45,543 nt of DNA, taken from the NCBI GenBank assembly GCA_030531645.1, contig JAUNNB010000008.1:1-45543 (forward strand). Direction: 5' to 3'. Position numbers and translations under genes: made by a program. The notes under the pieces were generated by a model. The model worked only from the letters and a program-made list of their open reading frames with translations, ran no database searches and was not told where the DNA came from. This document shows, piece by piece, positions 31,304 to 40,500 of this stretch (positions are counted from its first letter, which is position 1; each line of letters begins with the position of its first letter). This stretch comes from Candidatus Saccharimonadota bacterium (GTDB taxonomy: Bacteria; Patescibacteriota; Saccharimonadia; Saccharimonadales; Saccharimonadaceae).

Positions 31304-32641
31304 TAAGTCCTCGAGTTTGACGCGAGTCTGCTCGGTGGTGTCGCGGTCGCGGAGTGCGAGGGTGCCATCTTCGAGTGTATCGAAATCGATAACAACACAA
31401 TTAGGGGTGCCGATTTCGTCCTGGCGGCGGTAGCGTTTACCGATGTTGCCGTTGTCGTCGAACTCACAAGGATATTTCTTCGAGAGCTCGGTGAAGACTT
31501 CCCTTGCCTTCTCGACTAATTCAGGTTTGTTCTTGAGAAGTGGGAAGACAGCATAGCGGACTGGTGCGAGTTCTGGTTTCAATTTGAGAACGGTGCGGTC
31601 ATTGCCCTTGTCGTCTTTTTCGACAGTGTATGCGTCGCAGATGACAGCGAGGAAGAGACGGCCTAGACCCATTGAGGTTTCGAGAATCCAAGGAATGTAT
31701 TTCTCGTTGGTTACAGGGTCTGTGTAATTTAGATCTGTGCCGCTGAATTTCATATGCTGGGTGAGGTCGTAATCGGAGCGGTCGTGGATACCCATAAGCT
31801 CATCGAAGCCGTTGCCAGGGTAATTATATTCGATATCCCAAGCATCTTTGGCGTAGAATACGAGGTTCTCGTGTTGATGCCACTTGAGGTTTTCGGCCTT
31901 GATACCGAGGCTGAGAAGCCAGTTCCACTGCTCTTGCTTGATGCGTTCGTAGTTCTCTTTGTTCTCGTGTGGTTTTACGAAATACTGTGTGTCTGCCTGT
32001 TCGAATTCGCGGCAACGGAAGAGGAAGTTGCGAGGGGAAATTTCATTGCGGAAGGCTTTGCCGATTTGGGCGATACCAAATGGAACTTTCACGCGGCAAG
32101 TGTCGACAACATTTTTGTAGTTAAGATAGATACCCTGGCAGGCTTCGCCTGGAAGATAAGTTGGTTCGGTGTTTTGCTCGGTGAAATCACCAAGATTGGA
32201 CTTCACGAGAAGATTAAATTTGCGGGCGCGGGACCAGTTGGTCTTTTTACAGGTAGGACATTTAATTTCTTTTTTGTGCGCATCGAAAAGCTCGTTGATT
32301 TCTTCTTCGGACATTTTTTCATCAGCAAAAACGCCAACTTTTTCGAGTTCTTTGTCTACGCGAATACGAGTGTTGCACTCTTTACATTCGGCGAGCGGAT
32401 CGCTGAAACCACCAACATGGCCAGAGGCTTCCCAAACTTTAGGGTTCTTGAACATAGCGGAATCGAGACCGACATAATCAGGCTTGAGCTGAACATTGTC
32501 ACGCCACCAAACTTTTTTGAGGTTGTTTAGAAGTTCGACGCCATAAGGACCAAAATCATAGAGACCGGCCATGCCGCCATAAATATCTGAGCCGGGGAAG
32601 ATAAATCCGCGGCGTTTGCATAAAGAAATAATGTCATCCAT
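31292..32641 (-). CDS. glyS: Glycyl-tRNA synthetase (single-chain, alpha2 type)
   Basis: A class II synthetase, 449 residues from the chosen ATG. Motif 1 region ends near KKVWWRDNV. A zinc-binding insertion is shown by CKEC and CPTC. Motif 2 is IGKAFRNEISPRNFLFRCREFEQ, motif 3 is ETSMGLGRLFLAV, and the anticodon-binding domain begins near LAPVRYAVFPLL. This is the homodimeric type found in archaea, eukaryotes and many Gram-positives, not the alpha2beta2 enzyme. The ATG at 32641 (MDDIISLCKRRGF) is preferred over an upstream start because a TATACT box lies 7 bases before it. Confidence 0.96.
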   Translation of the reverse strand: MDDIISLCKRRGFIFPGSDIYGGMAGLYDFGPYGVELLNNLKKVWWRDNVQLKPDYVGLDSAMFKNPKVWEASGHVGGFSDPLAECKECNTRIRVDKELEKVGVFADEKMSEEEINELFDAHKKEIKCPTCKKTNWSRARKFNLLVKSNLGDFTEQNTEPTYLPGEACQGIYLNYKNVVDTCRVKVPFGIAQIGKAFRNEISPRNFLFRCREFEQADTQYFVKPHENKENYERIKQEQWNWLLSLGIKAENLKWHQHENLVFYAKDAWDIEYNYPGNGFDELMGIHDRSDYDLTQHMKFSGTDLNYTDPVTNEKYIPWILETSMGLGRLFLAVICDAYTVEKDDKGNDRTVLKLKPELAPVRYAVFPLLKNKPELVEKAREVFTELSKKYPCEFDDNGNIGKRYRRQDEIGTPNCVVIDFDTLEDGTLALRDRDTTEQTRVKLEDLLTN

Positions 32642-32648
32642 ATCTGTT

Positions 32649-32654
32649 AGTATA
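32649..32654 (-). promoter_or_regulatory. -10 box, near-leaderless promoter of glyS
   Basis: Extended TGTTATACT, 7 bases before the ATG at 32641. A weak -35 TTGCGT lies 17 bp upstream, next to the gpmI stop. Confidence 0.62.
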
Positions 32655-32677
32655 ACACCAAAAACAGAAAAACGCAA

Positions 32678-34420
32678 TTATAGCTTGATATTCTTTTGAA
32701 CCTTGATGAGTGAGCCTTCCCAGCTTGGGTGAGGTTCGATGCGAAGAAGGTCTGTGATGGTGGCTGCGATGTTGGATAGACCGAGTGAGGACTCTTTGGA
32801 AATACGGACTGGGATGTTCCCTTGGCTGGATGTCTTAGTAGTGGATGCGACATTGCAGAGTTTGTATTTCTTGCGATTGTCGGTGTTGTCGTAGAAAATA
32901 CATGGGACGAGATTGGTAGAGTGAGCGGTCTTTGGCTCGCCATTTTCGTCTAAGAGCTCTTCGGCGTTGCCGTGATCTGCGGTGATAATCATCATACCGC
33001 CGAGCTCGTCGATTTTCTTGGCGATGCGGGCGAGTTCGATATCGATAGCTTCCATAGCGACAACGGTGGTGCGGAGGTCGCCAAAGTGACCAACCATATC
33101 GCCGGCTGCGAAGTTAACGCGGATGAATTTTGGCACATTAGGCTGCTCGAGGCGGTCCAAGAGAGCATCGGCGATTTCGGCTGATTTCATCCATGGGCGC
33201 TCGTTGAATGGGCGAGTGTCGGATGGAATGTTGATTTGCTCTTCATTTGGGAAAGTCTCATAGGAATTGCCGTTGAAATAATAAGTGATGTGGCCGAATT
33301 TGACGGTCTCGGCGATAGAAAGCTGGGTGATGCCGGCGTTGCCGAGGACTTCGTGGAGGGTGTGCTCGAACTTAACAGGTGTGATGAGCTGATGTTCTGG
33401 GACATGAGTATCTGAATTGTATTCGGTGAGACCTGCAAAGAATACGTCGAGACGGCGGTTATTCTCTGTGCCACGGTTGAAATGGTCAAATTCGTTATAA
33501 GTGAAGGCTTGGGTGATTTCGATGGCGCGGTCGGCGCGGAAATCGAAGTAGATGAAGCTATCGCCATCCTTGACTAGGCCGACTGGCTTATCTACGTCTG
33601 GCTCTAGGACGACTTTGGCCATCGGAGCGAGGCGATTGCGAGGGGTAGGCTCGGCGCCTTCTTTCGGTTCGCAAATTACGAAACTTGGGATGTATTGGTC
33701 TTGAACTTCTGGCATCTCTTTGCGGAAATAATCCATAGCATCTCTGGCTGAGGAGAAATAATATTCGGCTTTACCGTGGACCATGGCATCGTAGCCTTTT
33801 TTGACAATATCCCAATCGGCTTCATAGCGGTCTGCTACGAAGACCATACGGCCACCGCCACAGGCGATTTTGTAATCAGGGCGTTTGAGATTCTTGAAAC
33901 AACGCTCCAGCTCGCGAATGTAGATTTCGGCAGATTGCGGGGAAACATCGCGACCGTCTAGGACTAGATGGACATAGACTTTTTCGATACCTTCAGAAGA
34001 TGCGCGTTCGACCATCTTGATGAGATGTTTGATGTCGCTATGGACGCCACCATCACTGAAGATGCCAGAAAAATGGAGTGCACCACCGGTATTTTTGATG
34101 TTGTCAATGGCACCGCGCCAGGCTTCAGTTTTCCAGATGGCACCGGTTGCAAAATCGTCGTCAATTTTGGCATTGCCTTGCTTGACGATTTGGCCAGCGC
34201 CGATGGTGTTGTGTCCAACTTCACTGTTGCCCATTTGGCCTTTGGTCAAGCCAACGGCTTCCCCGGATGCTTTCAGTGGGGCGCACGGATATTTAAGAAT
34301 TGCGTTATCTAAGAAATCGGTATGGGCGGCAAGCACAGCATTGCCTTTAGGATCGGTACGAAGTCCGACACCGTCCAAAACTACAAGGACGATAGGCCCA
34401 TCATATTTTAACTCGCTCAT
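32678..34420 (-). CDS. gpmI: 2,3-bisphosphoglycerate-independent phosphoglycerate mutase
   Basis: Interconverts 3- and 2-phosphoglycerate in glycolysis, using two Mn ions and a phosphoserine. The alkaline-phosphatase-like fold starts VVLDGVGL (Asp16). The catalytic Ser66 is in GQMGNSEVGH, VLDGRDV is the substrate loop, and the second metal cluster shows NFAAGDMVGH and TADHGNAEE. At 580 residues it is about 70 longer than typical (around 510), with extra sequence in the C-terminal third (TDNRKKYKLCNVASTTKTSSQGNIP). pgi is next to it on the same strand. The -10 box lies 6 bases before the ATG. Confidence 0.95.
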   Translation of the reverse strand: MSELKYDGPIVLVVLDGVGLRTDPKGNAVLAAHTDFLDNAILKYPCAPLKASGEAVGLTKGQMGNSEVGHNTIGAGQIVKQGNAKIDDDFATGAIWKTEAWRGAIDNIKNTGGALHFSGIFSDGGVHSDIKHLIKMVERASSEGIEKVYVHLVLDGRDVSPQSAEIYIRELERCFKNLKRPDYKIACGGGRMVFVADRYEADWDIVKKGYDAMVHGKAEYYFSSARDAMDYFRKEMPEVQDQYIPSFVICEPKEGAEPTPRNRLAPMAKVVLEPDVDKPVGLVKDGDSFIYFDFRADRAIEITQAFTYNEFDHFNRGTENNRRLDVFFAGLTEYNSDTHVPEHQLITPVKFEHTLHEVLGNAGITQLSIAETVKFGHITYYFNGNSYETFPNEEQINIPSDTRPFNERPWMKSAEIADALLDRLEQPNVPKFIRVNFAAGDMVGHFGDLRTTVVAMEAIDIELARIAKKIDELGGMMIITADHGNAEELLDENGEPKTAHSTNLVPCIFYDNTDNRKKYKLCNVASTTKTSSQGNIPVRISKESSLGLSNIAATITDLLRIEPHPSWEGSLIKVQKNIKL

Positions 34421-34426
34421 GGTTAT

Positions 34427-34432
34427 ATTATA
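34427..34432 (-). promoter_or_regulatory. -10 box, leaderless promoter of gpmI
   Basis: TATAAT with a 6-base gap to the ATG at 34420, directly after the pgi stop. No extended TG. Confidence 0.62.
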
Positions 34433-34434
34433 TA

Positions 34435-35655
34435 CTACTTTTCAAGTAAATGATACATTTCGCGCTTGTAGGCTTCTACGCCAGGTTGGTTGAATGGGTT
34501 GACACCTTGGAGCTTGGCGGAGATGGCGCAAGAAAGTTCGAAGAAATAAATGGCGGCGCCAAGGTTCTTGGCATCAAGTTTTTCGAGGTTGATTTCGAAG
34601 ACTGGACGAGCGGCAGAATGGGCGACAATAGTGGCGGTCTCGGCGGTTTTGTTGATGCTGGCGAGGTCTTTGCCGTTCAAATAACCAAGTGGGTCTTCGG
34701 CGTCGACGGAAATGGTGACACTGCCAGTGCCTGGGTTTTCATTGAAGGTGAGGAAGGTCTCGAAGAGTTCTGGCGAACCTTCTTGGAGGAATTGGCCGAG
34801 CGAGTGAAGATCCGTAGAATAAATAGTGCTGGCTGGGAAAAGACCGGACTTGTTCTTCCCTTCGCTTTCGCCAAAGAGCTGCTTCCACCATTCGTTGAAA
34901 TATTGCATGCGAGGCTCAAAACAGGTGAGATTCTCGACTTTCATATCGCGAGCACGCATCATATGGCGCACGACGGCGTAGGTGAAAATATCGTCACTAG
35001 GGCTAGATGCTTCATCTTTCATGCCGGCAAGAAGCGCATCGACATCGACACCGGCGGTAGCAAGCGGGAGGAGCCCGACTGGAGTAAGTACAGAGTAGCG
35101 CCCGCCAATATTATCAGGGACGACAAAAGCCTTATATCCTTCTTTGTCCGCTTCTTCCTTCAAAGTGCCTTTAGATTTGTCTGTAGTGGCATAAATACGC
35201 CTAGAGGCTTCTTCTTTGCCGTATTTTTCGATCAGTTTATCCTTCAAGACTTTGAAAGCGAGGGCTGGCTCTAAGGTGGTGCCAGATTTGCTGATGACAT
35301 TGATACTGAAATCTTTGCCTTCAATTTCGCTTAGAATTTCTGTGAGTGCGATAGGGCTAATAGAATTGCCGGCGAAGAGGAGTTTAGTTCCCTCGAGCTG
35401 CGGTTTTAATGCTTCATAAACAGCACGTGCGCCGAGGTATGATCCGCCGATGCCGATACAAACTAGATATTCGGAACTATTTCTAATTTCATTAGCGGCA
35501 GATTTCACATCATCGAGCTCGGACATACTGATGGGGTCTTTAAGCCAGCCAGCCATAGGGTCTTCTGCGATTTCTGGAAGAAATGCTTTTGAAGAGCTCA
35601 GCTGAACAGCCAAGATAGATGCGTCGAGATTAGAATGTGAAATAAATTTAATCAT
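34435..35655 (-). CDS. pgi: Glucose-6-phosphate isomerase
   Basis: Second step of glycolysis, cytoplasmic. A 406-residue compact form with two SIS subdomains: CIGIGGSYLGARAV and VISKSGTTLEPALAF. The C-terminal signature QGVNPFNQPGVEAYK includes the catalytic Lys. It lacks several insertions of the 550-residue proteobacterial enzyme, as do other small Gram-positive-type PGIs. It has a leader with SD GGAGG, unlike gpmI downstream. Confidence 0.95.
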   Translation of the reverse strand: MIKFISHSNLDASILAVQLSSSKAFLPEIAEDPMAGWLKDPISMSELDDVKSAANEIRNSSEYLVCIGIGGSYLGARAVYEALKPQLEGTKLLFAGNSISPIALTEILSEIEGKDFSINVISKSGTTLEPALAFKVLKDKLIEKYGKEEASRRIYATTDKSKGTLKEEADKEGYKAFVVPDNIGGRYSVLTPVGLLPLATAGVDVDALLAGMKDEASSPSDDIFTYAVVRHMMRARDMKVENLTCFEPRMQYFNEWWKQLFGESEGKNKSGLFPASTIYSTDLHSLGQFLQEGSPELFETFLTFNENPGTGSVTISVDAEDPLGYLNGKDLASINKTAETATIVAHSAARPVFEINLEKLDAKNLGAAIYFFELSCAISAKLQGVNPFNQPGVEAYKREMYHLLEK

Positions 35656-35677
35656 AAACCTCCTTCGGTCTGTATCT

Positions 35678-35683
35678 AGTATA
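35678..35683 (-). promoter_or_regulatory. -10 box of pgi
   Basis: Extended TGATATACT. The predicted start at about 35671 leaves a 16-base leader that contains GGAGG before the ATG. Confidence 0.6.
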
Positions 35684-35704
35684 TCATAGATGGGTGTTTT
35701 ATGA

Positions 35705-35710
35705 TATAAT
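35705..35710 (+). promoter_or_regulatory. -10 box of tRNA-Leu
   Basis: Extended TGATATAAT, about 28 bases before the tRNA 5' end. No good -35 is visible. Confidence 0.6.
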
Positions 35711-35738
35711 AAATACGTGCCTTCAGGAGGCTATCCGT

Positions 35739-35823
35739 GCCCGAGTGGCGGAATTGGTATACGCGTTCGACTTAAAATCGAATGGAGAAATCCATATGGG
35801 TTCAAGTCCCATCTCGGGCACCA
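35739..35823 (+). tRNA. tRNA-Leu (TAA)
   Basis: Class II tRNA. Acceptor GCCCGAG pairs with CTCGGGC. The anticodon loop CTTAAAA is in stem TTCGA/TCGAA. The long variable arm is TGGAGAAATCCA, the T-loop TTCAAGT, the discriminator A, and CCA is encoded. Confidence 0.96.
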
Positions 35824-35834
35824 TTTTTGTTGGC

Positions 35835-36839
35835 TTATTTTTTTAGATGCTCTTGAGCCTTCTTGGTAGCAATGCGCCCACGAGGAGTTTTTTCGATAAA
35901 TCCAAGTTGAATTAAATATGGTTCATAATAGTCCTCAATCGTAGAAGCTTCATCGCCGGTAAGTGCAGCAATGGTTGTGAGGCCAACTGGTTTGTCTGGG
36001 TAATTATCAATCATAAGTTGCAACATATTGCGGTCTGCCGGGTCGAGGCCAAGCGAATCAATTTCCATCAAATCAAGCGCCTTGGTGGCGATTTCTGTGT
36101 CGATAATTCCGTCGCCATTTACATCAGCATAGTCGCGCACGCGGCGAACTAGGCGATTTGCGATACGCGGAGTGAGACGTGAACGAGTCGCCAGAATCTT
36201 CGTAGCTTCAGGCTTGATAGGCGCATTCAAAATATTGGCAGTGCGCGCAATAATTTGTTCGATTTCGGGCTCCTTGTAATATTCAAGGCGATGCGTAATG
36301 CCGAAGCGATCACGTAGTGGACCGGCGAGCGAGCCAGTGCGAGTAGTAGCGCCAATCACGGTAAAGTGAGGCAAATCTAGGCGCACGCTTCTAGCCGCCG
36401 GACCTTTACCAATTACAATATCGAGTTTGTAGTCTTCCATGGCGGAATATAAAATTTCTTCCACTACGCGGCGTAAGCGATGAATTTCATCGATAAATAG
36501 CACATCGCCATCCTGTAAATTTGTAAGGATGGAAGCGAGGTCGCCGGCGCGTTCAATAGCTGGGCCAGACGTCACACGTAGATTGGCGCCAAGCTCATGC
36601 GCAATCACATTTGCCATGGTAGTCTTACCAAGGCCTGGTGGACCATACAAAAGCACATGATCTAGCGTAGTGCCGTCGTTACGTTTTTTCACAGCGTCAA
36701 TAGAAAGTTTCAAATTTTTCTTCAGGCGCTCTTGGCCAATATATTCATCAAAACTCGAAGGTCTGAGGTTGACCTCCTCTACCTGTTCTTCAGTGTCCTC
36801 TTCATGAACTGTCGTGTCGATAACTCGCTCGATTCCCAT
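35835..36839 (-). CDS. ruvB: Holliday junction branch-migration helicase RuvB
   Basis: Hexameric AAA+ motor that, with RuvA, moves Holliday junctions. 334 residues with Walker [10 protein letters not shown] (66-74), Walker [10 protein letters not shown], sensor 1 [20 protein letters not shown] and the C-terminal winged helix with the [12 protein letters not shown] motif. An acidic N-terminal extension (about 20 residues) is present. SD GGAGG precedes the ATG. It is divergent from rubrerythrin with nearly touching -10 boxes. Confidence 0.97.
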   Translation of the reverse strand: MGIERVIDTTVHEEDTEEQVEEVNLRPSSFDEYIGQERLKKNLKLSIDAVKKRNDGTTLDHVLLYGPPGLGKTTMANVIAHELGANLRVTSGPAIERAGDLASILTNLQDGDVLFIDEIHRLRRVVEEILYSAMEDYKLDIVIGKGPAARSVRLDLPHFTVIGATTRTGSLAGPLRDRFGITHRLEYYKEPEIEQIIARTANILNAPIKPEATKILATRSRLTPRIANRLVRRVRDYADVNGDGIIDTEIATKALDLMEIDSLGLDPADRNMLQLMIDNYPDKPVGLTTIAALTGDEASTIEDYYEPYLIQLGFIEKTPRGRIATKKAQEHLKK

Positions 36840-36857
36840 GTCGCCTCCGTATTGTGA

Positions 36858-36870
36858 TATAATGATTATA
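36858..36870. promoter_or_regulatory. Facing -10 boxes of ruvB and rubrerythrin
   Basis: Plus strand: extended TGATATAAT, -10 at 36858-36863, for rubrerythrin. Minus strand: extended TGTTATAAT, -10 at 36870-36865, for ruvB. One base separates them, so both promoters cannot be occupied at once. Confidence 0.65.
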
Positions 36871-36888
36871 ACATAGAAAAGGAGTTAT

Positions 36889-37431
36889 ATGTCAGATTTC
36901 AAAGATAGTAAAACCTATGCCAACCTCGCTAAGGCATTTGCCGGCGAATCGCAGGCACACACAAAATATCAATATTATGCCTCTCAGGCTAAGAAAGACG
37001 GTTATGAGCAGATTGCCGATATTTTCACAGAGACAAGCGGCAACGAAAAAGAGCATGCCAAGATGTGGTATAAATATATGCACGATGGCAAAGTCGGCTC
37101 CACTACCGAGAATTTGAAGCTCGCTGCCGAAGGTGAATATGAAGAGTGGACTTCCATGTATAAGGAATTCGCCGAGATTGCCCGCGAAGAAGGTTACGAC
37201 GAGATCGCCGAGAAATTTGAGCAAGTTGGTGGTATCGAAAAAGAGCACGAAGAACGTTATCGCAAATTACTCCAGAACATCGATGATGATATTGTCTTTA
37301 AGTCTGACAAGGTAACTGTCTGGAAGTGTAGGAACTGTGGTTATATCTTCACTGGCGCCGAAGCCCCAGAAGTCTGTCCAGTCTGTAATCACCCACAAAG
37401 TTTCTTTGAGCTAAGGGCTGTAAACTACTAG
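36889..37431 (+). CDS. rbr: Rubrerythrin
   Basis: A non-haem di-iron peroxidase that protects anaerobes from hydrogen peroxide. 180 residues. The four-helix ferritin-like domain (1-135) carries the iron ligands: Glu in AGESQAHTKY, the NEKEHA motif, Glu in AEGEYEEW, and GIEKEHEERY. A C-terminal rubredoxin-like domain has CRNCGYIFTG and CPVCNHP. SD AAAAGGAG supports the start. Together with nrdD it points to an anaerobic, oxygen-exposed life. Confidence 0.97.
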   Translation: MSDFKDSKTYANLAKAFAGESQAHTKYQYYASQAKKDGYEQIADIFTETSGNEKEHAKMWYKYMHDGKVGSTTENLKLAAEGEYEEWTSMYKEFAEIAREEGYDEIAEKFEQVGGIEKEHEERYRKLLQNIDDDIVFKSDKVTVWKCRNCGYIFTGAEAPEVCPVCNHPQSFFELRAVNY

Positions 37432-37434
37432 ACC

Positions 37435-37463
37435 TTGACTTTTTAGCTAAAGTGTGATATAAT
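37435..37463 (+). promoter_or_regulatory. Strong promoter just after rubrerythrin
   Basis: -35 TTGACT at 37435-37440, a 17 bp spacer, and extended -10 TGA-TATAAT at 37458-37463. The start would be near 37470, directly before a terminator hairpin. Confidence 0.75.
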
Positions 37464-37472
37464 AGAAGTATG

Positions 37473-37507
37473 TAGTCCTGAGCTATCTGGCTCGGGACTT
37501 TTCTTTG
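37473..37507 (+). terminator. Terminator between rubrerythrin and the UvrD-like gene
   Basis: A ten-pair stem AGTCCTGAGC/GCTCGGGACT (one G-T pair) with a six-base loop, then TTTTCTTT. Confidence 0.85.
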
Positions 37508-37510
37508 GTG

Positions 37511-37516
37511 TATAAT
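37511..37516 (+). promoter_or_regulatory. -10 box, leaderless promoter of the UvrD-like gene
   Basis: TATAAT with a 6-base gap to the ATG at 37523. The 15 bases from here through the ATG match those of obg exactly. Confidence 0.62.
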
Positions 37517-37522
37517 ATATAT

Positions 37523-40500
37523 ATGCCTTTAAACGCAAAACAGAAAGAGGCTGTCGAATATATCGAAGGCCCGTTACTGGTTTTGGCTGGTCCTGGGACC
37601 GGCAAGACTCAACTTCTGACGTCCAAAGTGGCGCATATTTTGAATGTGACTGACGCGAGCCCGGAGAATATTTTGTGTTTGACCTATACTGATGCTGGCG
37701 TGAAAGCGATGCGCGAGAGGTTGCAGACTATGCGCGTGGCCAATGCGGAACGTGTGAATATTAGCACATATCACTCGTTTGGACAGAAGATTATTGGCGA
37801 ATATAAAAATTATGCCGAGAATTTTACGCGTAATTTGGATCATTCGGTTGATTCGATTAGGCAGGTGAAGTTTATTCAGAAAGCAGTGAAAAGTTTGCCG
37901 GCGACTGATATTTTGCTGACTGGCGGAACTTTTGAAAATGTTTGTAAGGACACGTTGGCTACGATTGGCGAGGCGAAGACTGCCAGGTTGACATATGAAG
38001 ATTTGGATAAAATTGCCGATGAAAATTTGCGCATGGCGGAGGTGTTGAATCCGCTCCTAAATGACTGCTTGCAGAATTATGTGCGAAATATGAAATATAG
38101 ACCGTTGGTGGAGCAGGTGTATGAGCCAATGCGACAAGTGTTCATTGAAAATATGCCGAGCGATTTTATAGTGGGTGATGTAAAGCCAGAGATTTATTAT
38201 ATCTGGAAGAAGCTTGAAAAGATTTTGGCTGAAGGTAATGCACAGCTAGAGGCTTATGAAGCATTTGTGGCGCGTGGTGGTAAAAGAAATGACCCGGATG
38301 CTGTGAAAGCGCCGTCCGTTTCGAATTTGAATGGCAAGAACTTCAAGGATAAATATTTTGAACTGGACGAAAATGGCAATTATCGTTTAGCTAACCGCAT
38401 TGCTAACAAGAAATTGAAGAGTGTGGCGAAGGTCTATCAGCGCTACTCGGAAATGTTGGATGAAAATGGCGAGTTTGACTATGCGGATATGATTATCGAA
38501 GCAATTAAGGCTTTGCAGTCTGATGCAGGGTTCAAAGCTACTTTGCAGGAACGCTATCAATATATATTATTGGATGAATTTCAGGATACTAATAAATCAC
38601 AGCTTGAGATTGTCGAGCTTTTGACGGATTATGAAATGCCGTCTGTGATGGCGGTGGGTGATGATGATCAGGCAATTTATGCTTTTCAGGGTGCAACGGT
38701 AAGCAACTTGAAAGATTTTGCCGCACACTACAATGCGAAGGTGATTACTCTGACCGAGAACTATCGTTCTACGCAGGAAGTGCTGGATTTGGGGCGCAAG
38801 GTTGCTGATAAAATTGATGAAAGTTTTGCTAGAGACCAAGAGATTTCTAAGGACCTAGTGTCTATGCGAAATGCAGAACTTGCGCAACAATTCCCTACGC
38901 TGCCGATGGTGGCTGATGATTATGGAACGAGGATTGTTCGTCATGAATTTTTGGAGGCTACGTCGGAATATACTTGGGTGGCTGAGCAGATTCACCAGTT
39001 GGTAGAAAAGGGTGTGCGTCAGAGCGAAATTGCGGTAATTTGTCCGTATCATAAATATTTGATGGCGATTGTGCCGTATTTGAAGAATCACAATGATATT
39101 AATATTGCGTACGAGAAACGCGAAAATGTTTTGGATGTGGAGAAGGTGCGAGAATTAACTACGCTTGCGCGCTTCATCTATGATTTGGCTGAGAATAAGA
39201 AGGCATCTGGCTGGCTGATTGAAATTTTGAGTTTTGATTTCTGGGATGTGAGCCCATATGTGGTGATGAACCAGATACAGTCTAAATATAAGGATGACAG
39301 AGGTGCGTTTGATTATCTTTTGGGTGAAGAAAATAATGCTACGCCGGAACTCAAAGCGGCAGCTGAGAAAATTGCAGAACTAGTACAGAAGAGCTTTACT
39401 ACGCCGCTTGAAGAGTTTGTTGCAGAGCTTGCGAAATTGGTGGCGAAGAATATGGATGAGACGGATGCTTATGAGTTCTATGAATGTCTGGAAGTGTTGG
39501 TTTCTAGACTGGTGGATTATTGCCACAATATTACAAAGCCGCGCCTAGGTGATTTTATTGAATTCTTGAATGACTACGAAGCTGCGCATGAAATGATTTT
39601 GAATACGAGCCCGTATCGTGATAGTGAAAATTCTGTGCAGCTGATGACTGCTTATGGCTCTAAGGGCTTGGAGTTTGATCATGTGTTCTTGATTTCGGTA
39701 GATGATGCTGCGTGGGGTAAGTCTGAAGGCAATAATAATAAATTAACTTTGCCGAGGAATTTGGAATATATTCGTCATACTGGCATTACGGATGACGAGA
39801 AACTGAGGCTACTATTTGTGGCGATGACCCGTGCGAGGGTGTCTCTCACGATGACGAATTCGCGTTGTGATTTTGCCGGCAAAGATCGTAATAGATTAGC
39901 GTATCTAGATGAATATGCTTTGGACTCTGGCGATGTTGTGTCCTCGTTACTCCCAAATACGAATGTGGTTGAACACATTGGAGAAGATAGTATTCCTTCC
40001 CTCAAAGATTTGAAGACTAGCTTCTTAGCTCGTTACTTTGTACCAAAAGGCGATATGCGTGAGCAGATGAAAGCCAGACTTGATAATTATAGGCTCTCAG
40101 CGAGTGATTTAACTAAGTTTGTGGATCTTTGTTATGGTGGGCCGTTGGCATTTTATCGCGACAAGGTGATGCGAGTGCCGCGTGATGCGGATAACGCCAA
40201 GACTAGCCTCGGTAATTTGGTTCACGCAACTTTCGAGCAGGTGACTAATGCTAAGATTTCTGATGATGAAGCCAAGGCGTATTTTGAAGAATTGCTTGGC
40301 AAGCTAGATATGGATGAGGATGATGTTAGGATTTTGCGTGAACGCGGTGAAGTTGCGTTAGACAAATCGCTTGTGGAGTTTTCAGATATATTGCGTGCTG
40401 ATGCCGATTCAAAGATTAAGGCTATTGCGGAATTAGATTTCTATAACGATCATCTTGAGTTTAATGGAATTCCAATTACTGGCAAGATAGACCATGTAAA

